Shown piece after piece: positions 1 to 6,501 of a stretch of DNA of 7,087 bases (positions are counted from its first letter, which is position 1; the number at the start of each line of letters is the position of its first letter). The notes beneath the pieces are model-generated. The model did no database searches, was not told the DNA's origin, and saw only the letters and a program-made list of their open reading frames with translations. The stretch comes from CAYJAD01 sp964371225 (lineage in GTDB: Bacteria > Desulfobacterota > Desulfovibrionia > Desulfovibrionales > Desulfovibrionaceae). The position numbers and the translations under genes were made by a program. The stretch lies in the NCBI GenBank assembly GCA_964371225.1, contig CAYJNA010000114.1:1-7087 (forward strand). The letters run 5' to 3'.

Positions 1-4
1 TTTT

Positions 5-58
5 TAAACTATAAATTCTATTTTTACTGATATTTAAGTAATTTTTCAGTGTCGACTA
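5..58 (+). repeat. Left copy of a 54-base edge inverted repeat
   Basis: This stretch is the reverse complement of bases 7034-7087 with 52 of 54 positions identical. The mismatches are at 31 (T, opposite G7061) and 41 (A, opposite C7051). It is AT-rich except for a GTCGAC palindrome at 51-56, next to the inner end. Identity stops at base 58, just after a TA dinucleotide that both copies share. The simplest reading is that this is the end of an insertion sequence whose body lies outside the window, with its end facing inward. No transposase is visible, so the family cannot be named. An invertible segment or composite transposon would look the same. Confidence 0.85.
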
Positions 59-106
59 AGTAAAAAGTTCATAAGATAGGAGAGATTGCTAACAAAATTT
101 ATCTGC

Positions 107-140
107 GTGAAAACTTTTCTCTCGAAGGAAAGATTTTCAC
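107..140. other. Long hairpin in the upstream region
   Basis: GTGAAAA at 107-113 pairs with TTTTCAC at 134-140. The inner arms CTTTTC (114-119) and GGAAAG (127-132) continue the stem with one G-T wobble, leaving A133 as a bulge and a loop at 120-126. That gives about 13 base pairs. No run of T follows the stem on either strand, so it is not a typical intrinsic terminator. It could be an operator, a structured leader or a remnant of a small mobile element. It lies about 315 bases before the first gene. Confidence 0.5.
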
Positions 141-291
141 ATAAATGATATTTAAAAAAATAATTGTGCCCATAGCTTATCTTTAAAAAGTAGACTTTTT
201 TGCAATGGAGCAGTGTACATATATTCTAAAGTTTTTTAAGGCGCAAAGAACAAAAATTGAAATCTGTAAAAAGAACTTTTATGTATATGTT

Positions 292-305
292 TTGTTCAAT
301 ATCAA
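292..305. promoter_or_regulatory. Candidate FNR/CRP-family binding site
   Basis: TTGTT-N4-ATCAA matches the FNR consensus TTGAT-N4-ATCAA at nine of ten positions. It lies 150 bases upstream of an anaerobic-type molybdoenzyme operon, where such control would make sense. Its centre, near 298.5, is only about 12 bases from the TATAAT at 311. That is too close for the usual activating position near -41.5 if that hexamer is used, so it would fit repression or a different start. The surrounding AT-richness makes a chance match quite possible. Confidence 0.3.
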
Positions 306-310
306 ATGGT

Positions 311-316
311 TATAAT
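311..316 (+). promoter_or_regulatory. Candidate -10 box (TATAAT)
   Basis: This is a perfect TATAAT hexamer upstream of the oxidoreductase pair. No good -35 element sits 16-18 bases before it; the nearest TTG-like hexamer, at 292-297, is only 13 bases away and falls inside the FNR-like palindrome. In such AT-rich DNA the hexamer alone is weak evidence. If used, the transcript would have a leader of about 130 bases. Confidence 0.25.
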
Positions 317-454
317 GTATAAAGGCGTGCTGTAGAAATGGCTATATATATAAATTTCAACTCTTGATGAAATATTGAATAGTAAGCTTTTTTATTGTAA
401 AGCATGCGTACTCGAGGCGCACTGTTTGGATGGTAGGAAACACCAAGGGAAAAT

Positions 455-1189
455 ATGACACACAATGCAGAATCCATATGCGTACAAATACGTATGCAAC
501 AAGAATTATATCAATCTTTAGCACGTTGTAAGGCTTTAGGTGCTGCGGCTGTGATACGTTGGGGCATGGTCATTGATAGGAAAAAATGCGTAGGATGTCA
601 TGCGTGTACTGTGGCATGCATCACAGAAAATACTTTGCCTGAGGGCGTCATCTATCGCCCCGTGTCAGAAGAGGAAAAGGGGGTCTTTCCCCATGTAGCG
701 CGCATTTTTACACCGCGTCTTTGCAGGCATTGTGCGCAGCCTCCTTGTGTGCCTGTATGTCCTACACAGGCCACATGGCAAGAGCACAGCACGGGCATTG
801 TACAAAATGATGTGCACAAATGTGTGGGCTGTGGGCACTGTGTGAAAGCATGCCCTTATGGGGCGCGGGTGTGGTATAAGGGGCATAAAAAAAACGTGAT
901 GCAAGGCAGAGTGCCGTCCACGTCTGTGCTTTTGGGCAATGACATACAACGAGCTGTTTCGCGTGCAGATATTGTCTTCAAAGGCTCTGTGGTGCAAAAA
1001 TGTCACTTTTGCGCCCATCGTATATCTCAAGGTATGTTACCTGCTTGCGTAACTTCCTGTGTGGGGAGAGCTACCTATTTTGGAAATATGGCGGATGAGC
1101 ACTCCTTGGTGGCTAAGCTGGCAACTTTGGTGCCTGTGCATGGCGGTTGTGAAGATGAGGCCACGGTGCCGCATGTATTATATCTATAG
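455..1189 (+). CDS. Four-cluster [4Fe-4S] electron-transfer subunit (TtrB/PsrB/DmsB-like)
   Basis: This 244-residue protein is the Fe-S partner of a DMSO-reductase-superfamily enzyme. Sixteen cysteines form the classical four groups: C45/C48/C51/C55, C90/C93/C98/C102, C123/C126/C129/C133 and C183/C186/C198/C202, enough for four [4Fe-4S] clusters acting as an electron wire. The segment around residues 36-55 (RWGMVIDRKKCVGC and following) is typical of TtrB and PsrB. The ATG at 455 is the first after an in-frame stop at 434-436 and follows AAGGGA at 445-450. Later ATGs at 494 and 566 have no clear ribosome binding site. Exported members of this family usually carry a Tat signal; the 37 residues before the ferredoxin fold here have no twin arginine, so the protein is predicted to be cytoplasmic. 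It lies 41 bases before the catalytic subunit gene and is probably cotranscribed with it. Substrate specificity cannot be read from this subunit. Confidence 0.9.
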   Translation: MTHNAESICVQIRMQQELYQSLARCKALGAAAVIRWGMVIDRKKCVGCHACTVACITENTLPEGVIYRPVSEEEKGVFPHVARIFTPRLCRHCAQPPCVPVCPTQATWQEHSTGIVQNDVHKCVGCGHCVKACPYGARVWYKGHKKNVMQGRVPSTSVLLGNDIQRAVSRADIVFKGSVVQKCHFCAHRISQGMLPACVTSCVGRATYFGNMADEHSLVAKLATLVPVHGGCEDEATVPHVLYL

Positions 1190-1215
1190 CGATAAAAATA
1201 TTGTTACAAATAACT

Positions 1216-1221
1216 TGAGGT
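1216..1221 (+). promoter_or_regulatory. Ribosome binding site of the molybdoenzyme gene
   Basis: TGAGGT lies nine bases before the ATG at 1231. An in-frame TAG at 1225-1227 stands immediately before the start, so the reading frame cannot extend upstream to include a signal peptide. This fixes the start and supports the absence of a Tat leader. Confidence 0.6.
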
Positions 1222-1230
1222 GTTTAGTCC

Positions 1231-4200
1231 ATGACGCGGCATAAAGAAGAACAATTATATACTGTGTGTCAGCAATGCAATACCAATTGTGGCATAAGGG
1301 TAAAAGTGCAGCAAGGGCGCGTGGTGAAAATAGAAGGGAACCCGTATAACCCTTGGACAAAAACGCCGCATCTTGCGTATGATACGCCCTTGACTGAAGC
1401 TGCGCAGCAGGAAGGTGCTTTATGTCCTAAAGGCTATGCAGGCATGCAAACCTTATATGATCCGTATCGCATAAAGAAAGTACTGAAGCGTGTGGGAAAA
1501 CGCGGTGAAGGCGCATGGGAAAGTATAGATTTTCATCAGGCTATACAGGAAGTTGTGCGAGGGGGAAATCTTTTTGGTGAGGGACATGTGCAAGGATTGC
1601 AAGATATAGCCACCTTGCGTGATGCCGCTTTGATGGCCGCATTGGCAAAAGATGCCCAAGCTGTGGCCGCAAAAGAGCTTTCATTGGAAGATTTTAAGCA
1701 AAAGCATGCAGCACATTTACACCATCTTATAGATCCCAATCATCCTGATTTGGGGCCAAAAAACAATCAAATTTGCTATATGTGGGGGCGGCAAAAGGGC
1801 GGGCGTGCGGAATTTGCGAAGCGTTTTTTCCGTGATAATTTGGGCAGTGTGAATACTCATGGGCATACCACCATATGCCAAGGTTCTTTATATTTTACCT
1901 GTAAGGCCATGTCGGAGCAATTTCATGAAGGTGCTTTCACAGGTGGGGAGAAGTTTTATTGGCAAGCGGATACCCAACACGCTTCTTTTATACTTTTTGT
2001 GGGAGCCAACCCCATGGAAGCCAATTATGGCCCCACCTTACGTGCCGGTAAACTTGTGCAGCAAATGGCCGCTGGTAAACAACGTATAGCTGTGGCAGAT
2101 CCGCGTTATTCTAAAACAGCGGCTAAAGCGTGGAAGTGGATTGCAGTACAGCCCCATGGGGTAGGGGCTTTAGGTATGGCCATGATACGGTGGATAGTGG
2201 AGCATGAAAAGTATGACGCCACCTATTTGGCCAATTGTACCAAGGGCGCCGCATTGCACGATGGAGAACCCACATGGACGCAAGGGGCTTGGCTGGTGAA
2301 AATACGTGCCGATGGAAGCCCTGGTCCTCTTTTACGCGCTTCAGATTTAGGCATAGCCACACAGGAACGGCCTAAAAGTCAGGGAAAGCAAGGGGATACA
2401 TGGAAATTTGACGCTTTTGTGACCCTGTATCAAGGAAAACCCTTGTGTTTTGACCCCAATGCTGTGGACGATGTTGTTCATGGGGAGCTTTTTGTGGACA
2501 CTTTTGTGCAGGGGCATAGGGTTAAAAGTGTTTTGCAAATATATAAAGAAGCATGCATGGAGAAAAGTTTGCAAGAGTGGGCAGAGCAGGCCGGCACCAC
2601 CGAAGCAGAAATACAAACTTTAGCACAAGAATTTACAGCACATGGGAAAAAAGCCGTGGCCGATATACATCGCGGCGTGTCGCAACATACCAATGGTTTT
2701 TATAATGTGGCCATTTGGATGATGGTCAATGTACTTATGGGAAATTGCGATTGGAAAGGGGGTATGTCTAAAGCCACCACATATGATGCCAGCGGACAAA
2801 AGGCCGGCGGCCCCTTTTGTATTTCTGAGGGGAAAAAGCTCTTCCCTTGGGGGATTTCTTGTATCCGTCATGGGGTACATTATGAAAAAACAACATTGTT
2901 TGAAGGCTATCCTGCTAAAAGGGTATGGTTTCCTTTTGCCAGTGATATTTACCAAGAAGTGCTGCCCAGCGCCGCCGACGGTTATCCGTATCCCATAAAA
3001 GCGCTTTTTTTGTATATGGCTGCCCCCACATACTCCTTACCTGCCGGTCATGAACTTATTAAAATTTTACAGGATGTCAGCGCTATTCCTCTTCTTGTGG
3101 CTTCGGATATTACCATAGGGGAAAGCAGCATGTATGCCGATTATATTTTTCCCGATGTGACATATTTAGAACGCTGGGAGTTTTCAGGTTCTCACCCTTC
3201 ACAAGTGTGTAAGGTGGCACCGGTGCGCCAGCCGGTGGTGGCTCCGCTTACGGATACGGTGACAGTGTATGGCGTACCCATGTCCCTCACATGGGAAACG
3301 ACTTTGCTGGCCATGGCAGAGCGTTTACAGCTTTCCGGTTTTGGCGCCCATGCCTTTGGAGAAAATACGCCTTTATACAGGCAAGAGGATTTTTATTTAC
3401 GTATGGTGGCTAATATTGCCCACGGGGAAAAGGCAGACGGCACACAAAAAGTGCCACCTGCCAGTGACGCAGACATACAAAGCTTTGTGGCAGCGCGCGC
3501 GCATTTGCCCAGTACTATTTTTGACGCCCAACGCTGGCAACATGTGGTGGGGGCAGAACTATGGCCTCATGTGGTGACGGTGCTTAGTCGCGGTGGACGT
3601 TTTCAAGAATATGAAGATGCGTATACAGGGGAATATTTGAGCAATGCCTATGGGAAGATGATTTCCATTTACTTTGATACCTTGGCAAGAAGTATTCATA
3701 GTATGACAGGGCAAGCCTATGTGCCTTATGGGCGTGTTATGGAAAGCCCTGTGGACTGTTTGGGAAGAGCATTGCCCGATGTGGCAGCAGGCTATGATTT
3801 AACGCTCATCACATACAAAACCATCACACAATGTAAAAGCCGCACGGCCGGTAATACATGGTTACGCGCCCTCGAGCCGGAAAATCATGTGGAGCTATCC
3901 GCCAGCGATGCCGCGCGTTTGGGTATACAAGACGGAGATGCAGTACACATTCTTTCCGCCAGCAATCCAAAGGGGCTGTGGCATATTTGCGCCAGGCATA
4001 CAAAGCCCATGGTGGGCAAAGCAAAAATTTTACAAGGTTTGCGCCCCGGTGTGGTGGCATTTAGCTTGGGCTATGGACATTGGGCCAATGGCGCAGGGGA
4101 TGTGTACATTGATGGTCAGTGCGTAGAAGGGGATATGCGCCGCGCCTCGGGTATTCATGCCAATGCCGCCATGCGTGTGGATCCTGTGTTGCAAAATACC

Positions 4201-4269
4201 GCTTTACAAGACGTGGTGGGCGGTTCTGTGGTATTTTATCAAACGGCTGTGAAAGTGGTGAAGGTATAG
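1231..4269 (+). CDS. Molybdopterin oxidoreductase catalytic subunit, TtrA/SrdA/ArrA-like, without Tat signal
   Basis: This 1012-residue protein has the layout of a bis-MGD molybdoenzyme. C13, C16, C20 and C65 form the N-terminal [4Fe-4S] site, and K67 follows as the usual electron-relay lysine. A long insert (about 95-185) ends in a DPNHPDLGPK segment at 168-177 that I associate with the tetrathionate/arsenate reductase branch. C216 in TTICQGS is the likely Mo ligand. GANP at 258-261, DPRYS at 290-294 and the ADYIFPDVTYLER segment (636-648) are cofactor-domain motifs. The C-terminal dinucleotide-binding domain starts near 855. Two oddities stand out. The protein begins only 12 residues before the first cluster cysteine, so it has no Tat leader. 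V311 also occupies the place of the aspartate in the usual PGTDGA motif. With the upstream Fe-S protein it probably forms a soluble oxidoreductase. Tetrathionate, polysulfide, selenate and arsenate remain possible substrates. The family call is firm; the substrate is unknown. Confidence 0.9.
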   Translation: MTRHKEEQLYTVCQQCNTNCGIRVKVQQGRVVKIEGNPYNPWTKTPHLAYDTPLTEAAQQEGALCPKGYAGMQTLYDPYRIKKVLKRVGKRGEGAWESIDFHQAIQEVVRGGNLFGEGHVQGLQDIATLRDAALMAALAKDAQAVAAKELSLEDFKQKHAAHLHHLIDPNHPDLGPKNNQICYMWGRQKGGRAEFAKRFFRDNLGSVNTHGHTTICQGSLYFTCKAMSEQFHEGAFTGGEKFYWQADTQHASFILFVGANPMEANYGPTLRAGKLVQQMAAGKQRIAVADPRYSKTAAKAWKWIAVQPHGVGALGMAMIRWIVEHEKYDATYLANCTKGAALHDGEPTWTQGAWLVKIRADGSPGPLLRASDLGIATQERPKSQGKQGDTWKFDAFVTLYQGKPLCFDPNAVDDVVHGELFVDTFVQGHRVKSVLQIYKEACMEKSLQEWAEQAGTTEAEIQTLAQEFTAHGKKAVADIHRGVSQHTNGFYNVAIWMMVNVLMGNCDWKGGMSKATTYDASGQKAGGPFCISEGKKLFPWGISCIRHGVHYEKTTLFEGYPAKRVWFPFASDIYQEVLPSAADGYPYPIKALFLYMAAPTYSLPAGHELIKILQDVSAIPLLVASDITIGESSMYADYIFPDVTYLERWEFSGSHPSQVCKVAPVRQPVVAPLTDTVTVYGVPMSLTWETTLLAMAERLQLSGFGAHAFGENTPLYRQEDFYLRMVANIAHGEKADGTQKVPPASDADIQSFVAARAHLPSTIFDAQRWQHVVGAELWPHVVTVLSRGGRFQEYEDAYTGEYLSNAYGKMISIYFDTLARSIHSMTGQAYVPYGRVMESPVDCLGRALPDVAAGYDLTLITYKTITQCKSRTAGNTWLRALEPENHVELSASDAARLGIQDGDAVHILSASNPKGLWHICARHTKPMVGKAKILQGLRPGVVAFSLGYGHWANGAGDVYIDGQCVEGDMRRASGIHANAAMRVDPVLQNTALQDVVGGSVVFYQTAVKVVKV

Positions 4270-4271
4270 TT

Positions 4272-4306
4272 TGAGACCTCTGCGCAATTCATTGCGTACG
4301 GTCTCA
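4272..4306. terminator. Hairpin just after the molybdoenzyme gene
   Basis: TGAGACC (4272-4278) pairs with GGTCTCA (4300-4306), and the inner arms CGCAA (4283-4287) and TTGCG (4292-4296) pair around a four-base loop. A 4/3-base internal loop separates the two stems. The structure begins two bases after the stop codon. No T run follows, so it is not a standard intrinsic terminator. It may protect the 3' end of the message, act with Rho, or be a small palindromic repeat. Confidence 0.45.
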
Positions 4307-4363
4307 TGGAGCGTTGATGACAGTCTGTTTGAGGGCGCATAGATAAAAGCTTAGGAAAGTATC

Positions 4364-4392
4364 TAGACTTTTGGGGTGGATAACTTTAGTAT
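4364..4392 (+). promoter_or_regulatory. Possible promoter of the rml operon
   Basis: TAGACT (4364-4369) and TAGTAT (4387-4392) are separated by 17 bases and each match the sigma-70 consensus at four of six positions. They lie in the 257-base spacer before rmlB, about 135 bases from its start codon. The match is modest. The overlapping bases 4384-4406 (CTTT, a GTATATAC core, AAAG, then six T) could instead be a weak intrinsic terminator for the upstream unit. Confidence 0.25.
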
Positions 4393-4526
4393 ATACAAAG
4401 TTTTTTGTCTAAAATTAAGAAAAAATGACAGAAGCTATGTCGTGTTTGTGCGCTGTGGTAAAGCGCTTGTGGGTGCGTAAGATATACGCTTGCGCGGCAG
4501 AACAATTTTATAAAAGAGATGATAGT

Positions 4527-5588
4527 ATGGCATGTTATTTGGTGACGGGCGGTGCAGGGTTTATAGGCTCTTGTTATGTTTTGCAAAGTCGCGAGCAAGG
4601 TGCGCGTGTGGTCAATGTGGACAAGCTTACCTACGCAGGAAATATGGATAATTTAGCCCCTCTCGAAGGGGATGCAGAGCATATTTTTATACATGGAGAT
4701 ATGGGCAATGAAGAGCTCATGGCGCATGTTTTACAAGAATATGCCCCCGATGCCATTATTAACTTTGCCGCTGAATCTCATGTGGATCGTTCCATTTTAG
4801 ATCCAGATGCTTTTGTTCGTACCAATGTGCTGGGAACCTGCGTGCTTTTACGTGTGGCTTTAAAGCATTGGCAAGGGTTGGAAGAACATAAGAAAGAAGC
4901 GTTTCGCTTTTTGCATGTGTCCACCGATGAAGTCTTTGGCACATTAGGTTTAGAAGATGCCGCCTTTACCGAAGAAACACCCTATGCGCCCAACAGTCCG
5001 TATTCTGCTTCCAAAGCCGCCAGTGATCATTTAGTACGTTCCTTTTATGAAACCTATGGTCTGCCCATTTTAATTACCAATTGTTCTAATAATTACGGGC
5101 CGCGCCAATTTCCTGAAAAGCTTATTCCCCTTGTCATATGCAATGCTTTGGACGGTAAGCCTCTACCCATTTATGGCAAGGGAGAAAATATCCGCGACTG
5201 GCTGCATGTGGAAGATCACGCCGCTGCCATTGAAGTTGTCTTACAAAAAGGCAAGGTAGGGCGCACGTATAATATTGGCGGACGCGCAGAACGCACCAAT
5301 ATGGAAGTGGTAAAAGCCATTTGTGCTGTATTAGATAATTTTGAACCACGCGCCCATGGAATATATGCAGACCTTATCACCCATGTGAGCGATCGTCCTG
5401 GGCATGATTTTCGCTATGCCATTGATTGTACACGTATAGAGACGGAATTGGGCTGGACACCGGCACAGGCTTTTGACGAGGGCATTTTAGAAACGGTACG
5501 CTGGTATTTGGAAAATCAAAATTGGGTAAAACGCGCGCGTAGTGGCGAATATCAAGACTGGCTACAACAAAATTACACCGGCCGCTAG
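4527..5588 (+). CDS. rmlB: dTDP-glucose 4,6-dehydratase
   Basis: This 353-residue cytoplasmic enzyme of the extended short-chain dehydrogenase family converts dTDP-glucose to dTDP-4-keto-6-deoxyglucose using bound NAD. The Rossmann motif GGAGFIGS is at residues 8-15 (G8, G11, G14). T133, D134 and E135 in STDEVFG are the catalytic loop, and Y159 and K163 form the YxxxK pair in YSASK. NNYGPRQFPEKLIPL and the RPGHD segment near the end are typical of the family. The reading frame is open back to an ATG at 4425, but that would add 34 residues before the Rossmann strand, which the family lacks. The ATG at 4527 has AGAGAT at 4515-4520 in front and gives the normal length. It is the first gene of rmlBAC, 24 bases before rmlA. 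Also called rfbB. Confidence 0.96.
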   Translation: MACYLVTGGAGFIGSCYVLQSREQGARVVNVDKLTYAGNMDNLAPLEGDAEHIFIHGDMGNEELMAHVLQEYAPDAIINFAAESHVDRSILDPDAFVRTNVLGTCVLLRVALKHWQGLEEHKKEAFRFLHVSTDEVFGTLGLEDAAFTEETPYAPNSPYSASKAASDHLVRSFYETYGLPILITNCSNNYGPRQFPEKLIPLVICNALDGKPLPIYGKGENIRDWLHVEDHAAAIEVVLQKGKVGRTYNIGGRAERTNMEVVKAICAVLDNFEPRAHGIYADLITHVSDRPGHDFRYAIDCTRIETELGWTPAQAFDEGILETVRWYLENQNWVKRARSGEYQDWLQQNYTGR

Positions 5589-5600
5589 GCGAAATTTTGC

Positions 5601-5605
5601 ATAGG
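5601..5605 (+). promoter_or_regulatory. Ribosome binding site deciding the rmlA start
   Basis: ATAGG lies seven bases before the ATG at 5613. A TTG at 5607, two codons upstream in the same frame, is too close to this site to be the preferred start, so 5613 was chosen. Confidence 0.45.
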
Positions 5606-5612
5606 TTTGTAT

Positions 5613-6500
5613 ATGAAAGAACGTAAAGGTATCATCTTAGCTGGCGGTTCGGGAACGCGTTTGCATCCGCTTACTTTAAGCATTAGTAAGCAGCTTATGC
5701 CCATTTATGATAAGCCCATGATATATTATCCTTTAAGTATTTTGCTGCAAGCAGGTATACGGGATATTTCCATCATTTCCACTCCGCAACATTTACCACT
5801 TTTTGAGGAATTGCTAGGCGATGGGGGAAAGTGGGGCTGTACTTTCCGCTATATTGTTCAGCCTTCTCCCGATGGCTTGGCGCAAGCTTTTTTGTTGGCG
5901 CGCCCCTTCATTGAAGGGCATCCTTCTTGTTTAGTGCTGGGGGATAATATTTTCTTTGGGCATAATCTTGATTCGCTTTTATCCCATGCCTCTGCGCAGG
6001 AACATGGCGCCACAGTTTTTGGCTATCACGTGAGCGACCCTGAACGCTATGGTGTGGTGGAATTTAATGAAGAGCAACAAGCCATAAGCATTGAAGAAAA
6101 ACCAGTTACACCGCGCTCGAACTATGCGGTGACAGGTTTGTATTTTTATGATGCTGATGTGGTGGATATAGCCGCATCTATAAAGCCCTCAGCGCGCGGA
6201 GAGCTGGAAATCACCGATGTGAATAATGTATACTTACAACGCGGTAATTTACGCGTGGAGCTTATGGGGCGCGGCATAGCTTGGCTTGATACAGGAACGC
6301 ATGATTCGCTTTTGGCGGCGTCTTCGTATGTACAGGCCATGCAAACGCGTCAAGGTTTGTACGTGGCTTGTCCTGAAGAAATAGCTTGGCGTAAGGGTTT
6401 TATAGGCACGGAAGAATTACGGGCTTGTGGCGTGGCTTTACGAAAGTCCGCCTATGGAGAATATCTTTTAGAATTGGCCGATGGCAGTAAAGGGGTATAG
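5613..6500 (+). CDS. rmlA: Glucose-1-phosphate thymidylyltransferase
   Basis: This 295-residue cytoplasmic nucleotidyltransferase joins glucose-1-phosphate and dTTP into dTDP-glucose, the first step of the dTDP-rhamnose pathway. The nucleotide-binding signature GGSGTRL is at residues 11-17, with K26 in the following SKQLMPIYDKP segment. D111 in LGDN and D226 in WLDTGTH are the expected Mg-binding aspartates. E162 and K163 in EEKP belong to the sugar-phosphate site. Numbering agrees closely with characterised RmlA enzymes, which supports an intact protein. In this family dTDP-rhamnose commonly inhibits the enzyme allosterically. Its stop codon is one base before the rmlC start, implying translational coupling. 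Also called rfbA. Confidence 0.96.
   Translation: MKERKGIILAGGSGTRLHPLTLSISKQLMPIYDKPMIYYPLSILLQAGIRDISIISTPQHLPLFEELLGDGGKWGCTFRYIVQPSPDGLAQAFLLARPFIEGHPSCLVLGDNIFFGHNLDSLLSHASAQEHGATVFGYHVSDPERYGVVEFNEEQQAISIEEKPVTPRSNYAVTGLYFYDADVVDIAASIKPSARGELEITDVNNVYLQRGNLRVELMGRGIAWLDTGTHDSLLAASSYVQAMQTRQGLYVACPEEIAWRKGFIGTEELRACGVALRKSAYGEYLLELADGSKGV
6490..6495 (+). promoter_or_regulatory. Ribosome binding site deciding the rmlC start
   Basis: AAGGGG, inside the last codons of rmlA, lies six bases before the ATG at 6502. An upstream in-frame ATG at 6481 would overlap rmlA by 20 bases and add seven residues (MAVKGYS) not expected in RmlC. The 6502 start is therefore preferred. Confidence 0.6.
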
Positions 6501-6501
6501 T

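Larger units (their letters stand above)
59..454. other. AT-rich non-coding region upstream of the oxidoreductase genes
   Basis: I see no supportable gene in these roughly 400 bases on either strand. Base composition is visibly far more AT-rich than in the neighbouring genes, with many A and T runs. The region holds a long hairpin at 107-140, an FNR-like palindrome at 292-305, a consensus-like TATAAT at 311-316 and an alternating TA run near 343-352. A short palindrome of A and T runs at 185-200 is too weak to call. The stretch probably contains the promoter of the downstream pair. It could also include decayed sequence next to the mobile-element end. Confidence 0.6.

Noticed and set aside
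185..201. A small palindrome AAAAAGT-AG-ACTTTTT followed by one more T, resembling a terminator
   Set aside because: The stem is almost entirely A-T with a two-base loop, too unstable to terminate, and such palindromes are expected by chance in this AT-rich stretch.
665..1030. A 121-codon minus-strand open frame inside the Fe-S subunit gene
   Set aside because: It lies wholly antisense to a gene with all its conserved motifs, has no recognisable domain and no ribosome binding site that I could find. It is a shadow of the real frame.
1059..1244. A 61-codon frame overlapping the end of the Fe-S gene and the start of the molybdoenzyme gene
   Set aside because: I examined it as a possible frameshifted Tat leader for the large subunit. 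It has no twin arginine or hydrophobic leader with a cleavage site in the right place, and it merely overlaps real genes in another frame.
2620..2955. Minus-strand open frames of up to 111 codons within the molybdoenzyme gene
   Set aside because: These are antisense to conserved cofactor-binding regions and show no protein-like motifs; they follow from the codon usage of the real gene.
1231..4269. Calling the large subunit pyrogallol-phloroglucinol transhydroxylase, a soluble two-subunit molybdoenzyme without Tat signals
   Set aside because: The large subunit of that enzyme lacks the N-terminal Fe-S cluster, while here C13, C16, C20 and C65 are all present, and the long insert with the DPNHPDLGPK segment points to the TtrA/ArrA branch.
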